Source: Andreprevotia chitinilytica DSM 18519
GTDB taxonomy: Bacteria; Pseudomonadota; Gammaproteobacteria; Burkholderiales; Chitinibacteraceae
DNA: 64,000 nt
Direction: 5' to 3'
Assembly (NCBI RefSeq): GCF_000711875.1
Contig: NZ_JONM01000005.1
Location: 62,001 to 126,000 of the forward strand
Below are positions 57,382-64,000 of this stretch, piece by piece (positions within the stretch are counted from its first letter, which is position 1; every line of letters begins with the position of its first letter). The notes under the pieces were generated by a model. That model saw nothing but the letters and a program-made list of their open reading frames with translations. It was not told the DNA's origin and did not search any database. The position numbers and the translations under genes were made by a program.

Positions 57382-57502
57382 GTAGGTTAGCCCCTTTAAG
57401 GGCGTAACCCACGCGGGGCAGGGTTTCAAACCGGATGAATGCTGGCAATTGCAGTGGCGTCTACGTGGGTTACGCCCCTTAAAAGGGGCTAACCCACCCT
57501 AC
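57382..57502. repeat. Palindromic GTAGGGTGGGTTA-type element
   Basis: GTAGGTTAGCCCC...GGGCGTAACCCACG on the left faces CGTGGGTTACGCCCC...GGGGCTAACCCACCCTAC on the right, with a central spacer of about 55 nt. It is the third member of the family at 8142 and 42858. It lies between two same-strand genes. Confidence 0.82.
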
Positions 57503-57506
57503 AAAC

Positions 57507-58265
57507 CTAACGATACCGTGCCAGATTCGCATCCAGCGCACCGGACTTCCTGGCGGCCTGCGCTGCAACTTCCATCCGCGCGAGAATTGCATTTGCATCG
57601 GGAAAATTGCGCCGCAGCCCGAAGCAGAAATTCACCGGGGGCAGGAAGGGGGCGGGAGTGAACTTGAAGCGGTTGGCCAGCCCCAGCTGCTGCAATTTGC
57701 GGCTGGTGACGACTTCCCCCTCGATATAGATATCCAGCCGATTGGCATCGATCATGCGCAGGACGGTTTCCTCGTCCTTGAACCATTGGATGTAATTGGG
57801 TTCCAGATTCTCGGCCGAATAGCCCGCCCCGATATATTTGCCCTGCCGCAGTGTCCGCAGGTCGGCCACGGAGCGAACACTCAGTGGCCGGGGATCGTCG
57901 ATCCGGTGATAGATGCCAAAGCGCACGCTGATGATCGGGGTGGGGCAAAACGCCGCATACACTTGGCGTGGCTTGGTGAGCACGGTGCAGAAACCATCCA
58001 GCGTGCCGGCTTCCACCATGGCCTGGGCGCGGGCCCAAGGGTAACCCTGATGGTCGAAATCAAGTCCCGCTGCCTGACCAAGCAGGTCGACCCCATCGAC
58101 CAGTGCGCCCGTCATTTGTCCATCCCGGCCGCGAAAGCTGAAGGGCGGGTAGTTATCGAAATACCCCATGCGGATCGGCCTGGCTTGCGTCGCCGCCTGT
58201 GCCGGCAGCAGCACGCCGCCCGCCAAGGTGCAGGCGCCGATTAGAAAGTTGCGCCGGTCAATCAT
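57507..58265 (-). CDS. Periplasmic substrate-binding protein (SBP family 3-like)
   Basis: 252 residues. The N-terminus MIDRRNFLIGACTLAGGVLLP resembles a Tat or Sec signal with an arginine pair, and cleavage is likely after AQA. The mature domain begins RMGYFDNYPPFSFRGRDGQMTGALVDG, the opening of amino-acid-binding-type proteins, and continues with the usual two-lobe pattern (GTLDGFCTVLTKP, IDANRLDIYIEGE). No permease or ATPase is adjacent, so it may be an orphan receptor or serve a distant transporter. Confidence 0.8.
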   Translation of the reverse strand: MIDRRNFLIGACTLAGGVLLPAQAATQARPIRMGYFDNYPPFSFRGRDGQMTGALVDGVDLLGQAAGLDFDHQGYPWARAQAMVEAGTLDGFCTVLTKPRQVYAAFCPTPIISVRFGIYHRIDDPRPLSVRSVADLRTLRQGKYIGAGYSAENLEPNYIQWFKDEETVLRMIDANRLDIYIEGEVVTSRKLQQLGLANRFKFTPAPFLPPVNFCFGLRRNFPDANAILARMEVAAQAARKSGALDANLARYR

Positions 58266-58670
58266 GAAGTGAACCCCTGTTATGTCGCGCCATCGCGGGC
58301 GCGTTTGATCCGGCTGGTGCGGATTCTCGTATTTGGTTTGCTTGGCACCGGCTGCCTGGCGTGATCCGTCGGACTTGCGCTGCGGCCAAGCATGTCGAGC
58401 GGGCGGCGCTTGTTCAAGCGTTTTATCGCGTCATAAGCGTGATCTGGCTCACTTGACGGGCCATCTTGGATCAGCCGTATTTCAAACCAGTGTTTCAAGC
58501 TGCCTGGGTCGGATAGTGACGCATCCTTGAATGCGGTTTCAAATAACTGGATTGAATATTGTCGTTATTCAAAAGTATTTATTTGCATTATTTGGGCGAT
58601 GCTAGATTTGTGCGGTCCCTTGCGCGTGCTGCAAGCCACGCTGGGCTTCATCCCCCTTCAGGAGTTCGCA
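58266..58670. promoter_or_regulatory. Upstream region of metY with two inverted repeats
   Basis: 405 bp without a credible gene. It contains TTGAA-N6-TTCAA (58527-58542) and TTGAATA-N7-TATTCAA (58552-58572) in an AT-rich patch about 100-145 bp before metY. They resemble, but do not exactly match, TGAA-N5-TTCA boxes of the LysR-type regulator MetR. No SAM or SAH riboswitch was recognised. Confidence 0.4.
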
Positions 58671-59948
58671 ATGCCGCGGTTCGATACGCTCGCCATCCAT
58701 GCCGGTTACAGCCCCGACCCCACCACCCGCGCCGTTGCGGTGCCGATCTACCAGACCACCAGCTACGCCTTTGACGACACCCAGCACGCGGCCGATCTGT
58801 TCGATCTGAAGGTGGCCGGCAACATCTACACCCGCATCATGAATCCGACTACCGATGTGCTGGAAAAGCGTGTGGCCGCGCTGGAAGGCGGCATTGGTGG
58901 CTTGGCGCTGGCATCCGGCCAGGCGGCGATTACCTATTCGATCCTTACCATCGCCGAAGCCGGCGACAACATCATCTCGATCTCGACGCTCTACGGCGGC
59001 ACTTACAACCTGTTCGCCCATACGCTGCCGCAATACGGCATCCAGACGCGCTTCGTCGATTACCGCGATCCGGCCGCAGCGGCCAAATTGATCGATGCCA
59101 AGACCAAGGCGATCTATGTGGAATCCATTGGCAATCCGCTCGGCAACGTGGTCGATTTCGCCGCCTTTGCCGATGTCGCCCACGCGCATGGCATCCCGTT
59201 GATCGTCGACAACACCGTGCCGACCCCCGCGATCACCCGTCCGATCGAACATGGCGCGGATATCGTGGTGCATTCACTTACCAAGTACATCGGCGGCCAC
59301 GGCAACAGTATCGGCGGCATCATCATCGACTCCGGCAAATTCCCGTGGGCCGAACACAAGCAACGCTTCCGCCGCCTGAACGAACCCGATGTGAGCTACC
59401 ACGGCGTGGTCTACACCGAAGCGCTCGGCCCGGCTGCCTACATCGGCCGTGCCCGTGTGGTGCCGTTACGCAATACCGGTGCCGCCATCTCGCCGTTCAA
59501 CGCCTTCCTGATCTTGCAAGGGCTGGAAACGCTGGGCCTGCGCATCGAGCGCCACAGCGAAAACGCGCTGAAAGTCGCCAAATACCTGCAAGGCCACCGC
59601 GCAGTGGAATGGGTGAATTACGCCGGACTCGCGGACCACGAATCCCGCCCGCTGGTGGATAAATATTTCGGTGGCCGGGCATCGGGCCTGCTCACCTTCG
59701 GCGTCAAAGGCGGCCGTGAAGCCGGCGCACGCTTCCAGGATGCGCTCAAGCTCATTACCCGACTGGTGAACATCGGCGACGCCAAATCGCTGGCATGCCA
59801 CCCGGCATCGACCACGCATCGCCAGCTCTCGCCAGAGGAGTTGAAGAAAGCATGGGTATCGGAAGAGACCGTGCGTTTGTCGATTGGCATCGAGCATATC
59901 GACGATATTCTGGAGGACATCGGACAGGCGCTTGTGGCGGCGGCTTAA
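58671..59948 (+). CDS. metY: O-acetylhomoserine sulfhydrylase (O-acetylhomoserine aminocarboxypropyltransferase)
   Basis: 425-residue PLP enzyme of the Cys/Met metabolism family. It starts [19 protein letters not shown] at ATG 58671 behind AGGAG. Features are the [22 protein letters not shown] segment, the PLP lysine in [15 protein letters not shown], and the C-terminal [15 protein letters not shown]. It makes homocysteine directly from O-acetylhomoserine and sulfide. Length and the IGGIIIDSG segment fit MetY rather than MetB. It stands alone with a strong terminator. Confidence 0.93.
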   Translation: MPRFDTLAIHAGYSPDPTTRAVAVPIYQTTSYAFDDTQHAADLFDLKVAGNIYTRIMNPTTDVLEKRVAALEGGIGGLALASGQAAITYSILTIAEAGDNIISISTLYGGTYNLFAHTLPQYGIQTRFVDYRDPAAAAKLIDAKTKAIYVESIGNPLGNVVDFAAFADVAHAHGIPLIVDNTVPTPAITRPIEHGADIVVHSLTKYIGGHGNSIGGIIIDSGKFPWAEHKQRFRRLNEPDVSYHGVVYTEALGPAAYIGRARVVPLRNTGAAISPFNAFLILQGLETLGLRIERHSENALKVAKYLQGHRAVEWVNYAGLADHESRPLVDKYFGGRASGLLTFGVKGGREAGARFQDALKLITRLVNIGDAKSLACHPASTTHRQLSPEELKKAWVSEETVRLSIGIEHIDDILEDIGQALVAAA

Positions 59949-59984
59949 GGGGGATTAATCAGCCCGGCAAACGGACTGAACTGC

Positions 59985-60025
59985 CCAAAAAAAATGCCCG
60001 GCCAGATAGGTCGGGTATTTTTTTG
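59985..60025. terminator. Terminator after metY
   Basis: A-tract, TGCCCGGCC, loop AGATA, GGTCGGGTA, then seven T. The stem continues into the A/T tracts, so it can act in both directions. Confidence 0.9.
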
Positions 60026-60232
60026 GCTGTTGGCAGGCAGTGGCGCGAACTGCGCACGCCAGCGCCGACACCACTTCGTTACGTGTCCTTTTACGGGGCG
60101 GCCAAGTAAAATCCGGCACGGGAAAGCGCCAACGCAAGTTCGCTTTCAGCGCAATGGATCACCGCATTTTCACGAACAGATACCGCAATTTCGTTCTGTT
60201 CTTCACGCCAATTTAATCAATCAGGATTCAGC

Positions 60233-60574
60233 ATGAGCAGTTTGCCCAAATGTCCCCAATGCAGTTCGGAATATACCTACGAAGACGGCAGCCTCTATAT
60301 CTGCCCGGAATGCGCGCATGAATGGCCCAAAGATGCCGTGGAAGAAAGCGCGGATCAAAAACGTGCCGTGCACGATTCCAATGGTAATGTATTGCAAGAC
60401 GGCGATACCGTTACCGTGATCAAGGATTTGAAGGTGAAAGGGTCTTCTTTGGTGGTTAAAGTGGGCACCAAAGTGAAGAATATTCGCCTCATCGAGGGCG
60501 ATCACGATATTGACTGCAAAATTGATGGTATTGGCGCGATGCAGTTGAAATCGGAGTTTGTGAAGAAAGCATGA
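60233..60574 (+). CDS. yjdM: Zinc-ribbon protein YjdM (PhnA family)
   Basis: 113 residues. The N-terminal zinc ribbon has CPQC and CPEC knuckles in [16 protein letters not shown] and [10 protein letters not shown]. The C-terminal PhnA domain contains VQDSNGN-like [25 protein letters not shown] and ends [14 protein letters not shown]. Despite the name PhnA the protein is not part of phosphonate degradation; its role is unclear. A short leader with no clear promoter precedes it. Confidence 0.9.
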   Translation: MSSLPKCPQCSSEYTYEDGSLYICPECAHEWPKDAVEESADQKRAVHDSNGNVLQDGDTVTVIKDLKVKGSSLVVKVGTKVKNIRLIEGDHDIDCKIDGIGAMQLKSEFVKKA

Positions 60575-60600
60575 TTAAATGCTGTGGCTGAATAGCCGAG

Positions 60601-60653
60601 ATCACGCGTCGTAGGCCGACAGTTCCCGCAGAGGTCGGCCTGCGCGTGATTTT
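60601..60653 (+). terminator. Terminator-like hairpin after yjdM
   Basis: ATCACGCG and AGGCCGAC (60601-60620) pair with GTCGGCCT and CGCGTGAT (60634-60650), followed by a short T-run. The T-tract is weak, so termination may be partial. Confidence 0.55.
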
Positions 60654-60748
60654 AGGAGCCAGGGTGTAATGAATGTCTATGAATTTGAATCTCAGCTGGG
60701 AATAGTATCCCGTACAAGTTTCAGGTCAGGATTGAAAGAGTACGAATT

Positions 60749-61219
60749 CTAGAGAATGCCATGATTCGGAACGCCCAGTTTTTCCGTCAATTTTTCAAGA
60801 TTCGCAAGGGTGTCTTTTCTTTGTGCGCTGAACGTCCTGCCGCCGAGGCAGCCGAGGTTAAAGTCACCTTTGTAGACGTTAAATAGGTAGCCAAGGACTT
60901 GGTTTCTGTTTTCGGTAGCGTAAAAATAGATATAGTCGCTCACGACGATTTTCTTTGATCGGAAGTAAATGAGTCCGAACAAATCTCTTTCTGTCCATAG
61001 GGTGCGATTTTCAGCGCAGTAATGAATGCTATTGCTGTAGCAAAATGAAAAAATAAACGTGATGGAAAAGAAAAAGAAAAAAAGCACAAATGGAATATTT
61101 TCTTTGATCGCGCCGCTGATGCAGAGGAGCACGAGTACTGTCGCTTGAAAGGTCAAGGCGACAGCGCCAAAAATGATTTCACTATATGGCGTCCGTCGGA
61201 ATATGCATTCAACGTCCAT
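60749..61219 (-). CDS. Hypothetical membrane protein, AT-rich orphan
   Basis: 156 residues with two adjacent hydrophobic segments (about 14-36 and 43-62, the second with five consecutive phenylalanines) and a soluble C-terminal part containing TLWTERDLFGLIYF and SKKIVVSDYIYFYATENR. This arrangement resembles small proteins with a membrane hairpin and a PH-like domain, but no family is certain. Its base composition is markedly more AT-rich than neighbouring genes, suggesting horizontal acquisition. The ribosome binding site is weak. Confidence 0.6.
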   Translation of the reverse strand: MDVECIFRRTPYSEIIFGAVALTFQATVLVLLCISGAIKENIPFVLFFFFFSITFIFSFCYSNSIHYCAENRTLWTERDLFGLIYFRSKKIVVSDYIYFYATENRNQVLGYLFNVYKGDFNLGCLGGRTFSAQRKDTLANLEKLTEKLGVPNHGIL

Positions 61220-61284
61220 GCTTATCGGTATCCATTGCGATGGAAGAACTGTTTTAATCGGCGGTCCATAATACGGAAGCTGCT

Positions 61285-61716
61285 CTACCTTGTCTGACGG
61301 GTAATGTCTGCTTCAGACAAAGCCTGCCGCTGCAACGCCCACAACACCGCCATCGCCGCCTGCCCCAATTCCACCGGCACAAAAACATGATCGTGAAACG
61401 CCGCCGCAATCACGTTGCAGCTGATATTGGCATTGCCCAATGCCGTGGCGAATGCGGCGGTGAGTCCGACGGCTTGCAGGTCTGAATGCACGGTCAAGGT
61501 GATCCACGCGGCGCGAAAGAGCACCGGCAGCCCGGCTTGTTGCGCTTGTTCTTCTGCGAGCACGACGGTCAGCCCCTCGGCCTCGCGGAAGGTGCCAATG
61601 GGGTCGAGGGTGCGCAGGTCGGTGTTTGGCGGGACAGTGGAGAAAACATATACGCCGTCGTTGAGCACCGGCTGCATGGATTGCAGCAGCGTAGTCAAGT
61701 TGGAGATGGGCGGCAC
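61285..61716 (-). CDS. ACT-domain protein
   Basis: 143 residues starting at GTG 61716 behind AAGGAAG. The protein has the tandem-ACT pattern of small free-standing regulators: GVYVFSTVP in the first half, then AAWITLTVHSDLQAVGLTAAFATALGNANISCNVIAAAFHDHVFVP (over about 67-113). Such proteins are thought to bind amino acids; a partner is not evident. It is read in the same direction as the chemosensory module but is separated from it by 140 bp. Confidence 0.75.
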   Translation of the reverse strand: MPPISNLTTLLQSMQPVLNDGVYVFSTVPPNTDLRTLDPIGTFREAEGLTVVLAEEQAQQAGLPVLFRAAWITLTVHSDLQAVGLTAAFATALGNANISCNVIAAAFHDHVFVPVELGQAAMAVLWALQRQALSEADITRQTR

Positions 61717-61856
61717 GGGCTTCCTTGATGATCATGGCTGAACATCGGCACGATGCCGCAGCGTGCAGGCGAGAGCAAGGCGCTAACTTTTTGTGCGTGG
61801 CGCATACCGATTGACGATGCCCCCTGCGCATTCCCCGCAATGACCGACAGACACAC

Positions 61857-62417
61857 TCAGAACAACTCCAGCTCGCCGCCAATTTCTTCCGGCTGCGCCG
61901 TCCGGTCGACGTCGAAGTCCACCTGGCCGTCGTCGGACGAACAGATGCACACGATCAAGTTGAAGCGCACGTCGTCGCCGATGGCGACTTCATAGGTTTG
62001 CGCATGCGTGGGCTCAAGCAGGTCGACATACGCGGCGCAGCTGCTTTCCAGAAAGAAGGGGGTGGACATGCCGGCATGGCGGAATGCCTCGCACAGCGCT
62101 CGGTTCACCTTGCCGCAGATCATGTTGACGAGCTCGGCGTAGGCATCGAGCAGCAACTGCCCTTGCAGGTCTTGGCTGCGCGAGTGGCGTTGCAGGTACT
62201 GCACGGTTGACGGGCTGCTGTCGAAATCGAACAAGGCGACGATGCGAAAGAGATAGGACGAGATATTGAGCACGACCAGCTTGCGCTCGCCTTGCTCTGC
62301 CTGAGTGATCTTCCGCTTGTCGAACCTGCTGTTTTCGCCGGAACCGGCATGGATGTTGTCTTGAATCGACTGTTCGAACAGCCATTCGATCGCCGCGACG
62401 GCGCGGGGAGTCATCAT
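61857..62417 (-). CDS. CheX-like chemotaxis phosphatase
   Basis: 186 residues. The phosphatase motif E-x-x-N-x-x-x-G of CheC/CheX proteins is visible in YAELVNMICGKVNR (Glu95, Asn98, Gly102). The rest has a CheX-like alpha/beta pattern with a long N-terminal extension. CheX removes phosphate from CheY-P. It starts four bases after the stop of the short receptor gene (ATG 62417 or 62414) and is last in the module, giving the CheY-like protein a dedicated off-switch. The family call comes from the motif and context. Confidence 0.65.
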   Translation of the reverse strand: MMTPRAVAAIEWLFEQSIQDNIHAGSGENSRFDKRKITQAEQGERKLVVLNISSYLFRIVALFDFDSSPSTVQYLQRHSRSQDLQGQLLLDAYAELVNMICGKVNRALCEAFRHAGMSTPFFLESSCAAYVDLLEPTHAQTYEVAIGDDVRFNLIVCICSSDDGQVDFDVDRTAQPEEIGGELELF

Positions 62418-62421
62418 AGGG

Positions 62422-63201
62422 TCAGTGGGCTGCGGTGATGGTCGAGTGAATGTTGTCGGCGGTGGATTGCAGCGCGAAGACGGCGGTGCGGATCATGTTG
62501 CCGCTGGCTTGCATGTCCTGGAAGGTGGTGGTGGTCACCAGATCGTTCTTGTGCAGGTTCTGCTTGTAGTCCTGTCCCAGCTTGCTGGAAGTCATCGCCA
62601 GTGCGCGCACGCCATCAGCCACCACGGCGAAGCCGCGGCCGTGCTCGCCGGCGCGAGCGGCCTCGATGGCGGCGTTGAGGGCCAGCATCACCACATTCTT
62701 GACCACGGTCGCGAATTCCTCGTTCTGCTTCTTCAGCTCGCGGTTGTTCGCCAGGATGGCCTGCATCTCGTCGTGCCAGCGTTCGATGGTCTTGACCATG
62801 CCTTGCAACGAGTCAACGTCGCGCCTGAGCGAATCGTGCTGCGTGCCCAAGGCTTGCCGCAGCGCTGCCAGTGCGGCGGCGTGTTCATCACGTGCCTGGG
62901 CGAGGCTGGCTTCCTTGTCGCGCTCGGCCAGCGCGGCGGCGTTGCTGGCTGCCGTTTCATGGGCGGCGATGGTTTGGTCGAGCTGCTGCTGCAGCGCCAC
63001 GAGCCGCGCCAACGCATCGTCTTCACGCGCCTTGGCCTGCGCGGGCGATAGATGGTCGGACAAAGCCTGGATGCGGGCATCGTGGGCTTGCAGTTGCCGG
63101 CGGAAGTCCTGTTTTGCCGCACGCAGCCAGAAGCCAAGCGGCACGGCGCCTAGGGCGATGCCGGCCACGATGGCTAGCAGGGTGTTTACCAATGAATCCA
63201 T
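62422..63201 (-). CDS. Short methyl-accepting-type receptor without periplasmic sensor
   Basis: 259 residues. A single N-terminal membrane helix ([19 protein letters not shown]) leads directly into a coiled coil (about 30-160) and a truncated signalling hairpin: [34 protein letters not shown] near 166-200. The usual Q/E[10 protein letters not shown] reads [11 protein letters not shown], and no HAMP or extracytoplasmic domain exists. This suggests a short scaffold or an intracellular/energy sensor. It lies 84 bp after the CheY-like gene. Confidence 0.85.
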   Translation of the reverse strand: MDSLVNTLLAIVAGIALGAVPLGFWLRAAKQDFRRQLQAHDARIQALSDHLSPAQAKAREDDALARLVALQQQLDQTIAAHETAASNAAALAERDKEASLAQARDEHAAALAALRQALGTQHDSLRRDVDSLQGMVKTIERWHDEMQAILANNRELKKQNEEFATVVKNVVMLALNAAIEAARAGEHGRGFAVVADGVRALAMTSSKLGQDYKQNLHKNDLVTTTTFQDMQASGNMIRTAVFALQSTADNIHSTITAAH

Positions 63202-63285
63202 TTCTCACCTTGATGTAGCAAAACCTTGGGTGTGACGTTCCCCCCTTGCGCGAAGGGGGCAAACACACCATCGCGTTCCCGCTTC

Positions 63286-63651
63286 CTAAACCACCAGCTT
63301 CTTGAACGTAGCCAGCACCGAAGCGCCGTTGAAGGGTTTGACGATCCAGCCCTTCACGCCGGCAGCCTTGCCGCGCTCCTTCATGGCGGGGCTGTTCTCG
63401 GTGGTGAGCATGATCACGTTGACGGTGCTGTTCTTCAGCTCGCCGCGAATCTTCTCCACCATGGTGAGGCCGTCCATGTTCGGCATGTTCACGTCGCTGA
63501 CCACCAGCTTGATCGAGGAGTCGGCGCGCAGCTTGTCGAGGCCGTCCTTGCCATCGGTGGCCGGGACAACGGTAAGGCCGTTTGCCTTGAGGAAGTCGCA
63601 CACTTCGTTGCGAACGGTGCTGGAATCGTCGACCACTAGGACTTGTGCCAT
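63286..63651 (-). CDS. CheY-like single-domain response regulator
   Basis: 121 residues, ATG 63651 behind AAAGGAG. Receiver hallmarks: the acidic pair in LVVDDSSTVR, the phospho-acceptor aspartate in KLVVSDVNMPNMDG (near residue 53), the switch threonine in MLTTENS and lysine in WIVKPFN. The absence of an output domain fits CheY-type signalling. The gene is between a CheA-like kinase and a short receptor. Confidence 0.93.
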   Translation of the reverse strand: MAQVLVVDDSSTVRNEVCDFLKANGLTVVPATDGKDGLDKLRADSSIKLVVSDVNMPNMDGLTMVEKIRGELKNSTVNVIMLTTENSPAMKERGKAAGVKGWIVKPFNGASVLATFKKLVV

Positions 63652-63728
63652 GGTTGCTCCTTTGTCTTGCAGAGGATGAAGTGGCCGAGCCGCCAAGCGG
63701 CCCGACCGGATGAATCGCTGGGAATCAA

Positions 63729-64000
63729 TTAAAGCGTCGAGACTTCGCCGCGCTGGCTCAGCGGCTGGGCCTCCGCGTGAGCCGAGGCATCGCGCAGGTG
63801 CTCCAGCTGGTTGTCGTCCACCTGGATGGCATAGCTATCCGGCAGGCTGATCACGGTCTTGAACTGGCGGAAGTTCGCGCCGACCGCGTCGTCGGTGAAG
63901 CGGATGGCGATCTTGCCGCCTTCACGCCGGACGAAGTCTTGCACCGCATCCATGCCGACACCGCGGCCGGAGATATCGGTCACGCGTTCAGCAGTCGAAA
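63729..64000 (-). CDS. CheA-like histidine kinase, C-terminus only (cut by right window edge)
   Basis: The visible 90 C-terminal residues begin STAERVTDISGRGVGMDAVQDFVRREGG, the G1 box and following helix of a CheA-type ATPase domain. Another 60 residues follow (with QFKTVISLPDSYAI, a G2-box end) before the stop. No CheW-like P5 domain is present after the ATPase domain, unlike standard CheA. It is therefore a CheA-related kinase not obviously able to dock to receptor arrays through P5. The N-terminal Hpt region lies beyond the window. Confidence 0.8.
   Translation of the reverse strand, partial: STAERVTDISGRGVGMDAVQDFVRREGGKIAIRFTDDAVGANFRQFKTVISLPDSYAIQVDDNQLEHLRDASAHAEAQPLSQRGEVSTL

Noticed and set aside
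58540-58670. Possible SAM or SAH riboswitch before metY
   Set aside because: None of the conserved core segments of SAM-I, SAM-II or SAH aptamers could be found.
63239-63260. CCCCCTTGCG/CGAAGGGGG hairpin between the CheY-like and short receptor genes as a terminator
   Set aside because: The stem is good but no T-tract follows on the transcribed strand, and the genes look like one module.

Overview
The window reads as a stretch of a GC-rich Gram-negative chromosome, most likely a betaproteobacterium of the Neisseriales (Chromobacteriaceae/Chitinibacteraceae type). This rests on gene families and organisation (tamA-tamB, fadE/PsrA-type regulation, xseB-ispA-dxs, split ArnA, several chemoreceptors), not on a database search. 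No rRNA, tRNA, CRISPR array, insertion sequence or prophage was seen.

Layout. 1-3756 (minus): the N-terminal 1252 residues of a giant Ser/Thr kinase-ATPase signalling protein that runs off the left edge. 4098-4818: a ParE/RelE-type toxin-antitoxin pair. 4917-11037 (minus): an arn operon for 4-amino-arabinose modification of lipid A (arnT, arnB, arnC, and ArnA split into formyltransferase and decarboxylase genes), interrupted by two palindromic repeats. 11108-16094: an Smr protein, a MASE4 histidine kinase and a chemoreceptor. 16210-20803: a four-gene operon with a secreted protein, two ABC ATPases and one large FtsX-like permease. Then alaS, a YdcH-like protein and a betaine/proline-type ABC importer (minus).

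27134-36563 is a fatty-acid degradation locus: a PsrA-like TetR regulator with a clear operator, fadE, fadL, a FadN-type hydratase/dehydrogenase, fadA and a periplasmic chalcone-isomerase-fold protein. An AT-rich intergenic block follows (36622-37237) with three repeats spaced exactly 34 bp apart, a leader hairpin and a 30-codon ORF with a strong ribosome binding site. tamA-tamB, comF, bioB, an NlpC/P60-like lipoprotein and a DUF2214 protein come next, then a RES-Xre toxin-antitoxin module with twin palindromic operators, a second chemoreceptor, and a GlmS-like protein whose glutaminase active site is lost while the isomerase site is kept. xseB-ispA-dxs form a coupled operon. 54217-55312 is a lower-GC islet: a PAAR protein, an overlooked 55-aa ORF and a small membrane protein, all overlapping by 4 bp.

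The right end carries a DUF3857/transglutaminase-like protein, a periplasmic binding protein, metY, yjdM, an AT-rich orphan and an ACT protein. Last (minus strand, reading in from the right edge) is a compact chemosensory-like module: a CheA-type kinase C-terminus without a CheW domain, a CheY-like receiver, a short receptor with no periplasmic domain, and a CheX-like phosphatase. Two families of palindromic repeats (a Pseudomonas-type REPIN and a GGCGGGTTA/TAACCCGCC element) recur across the window.
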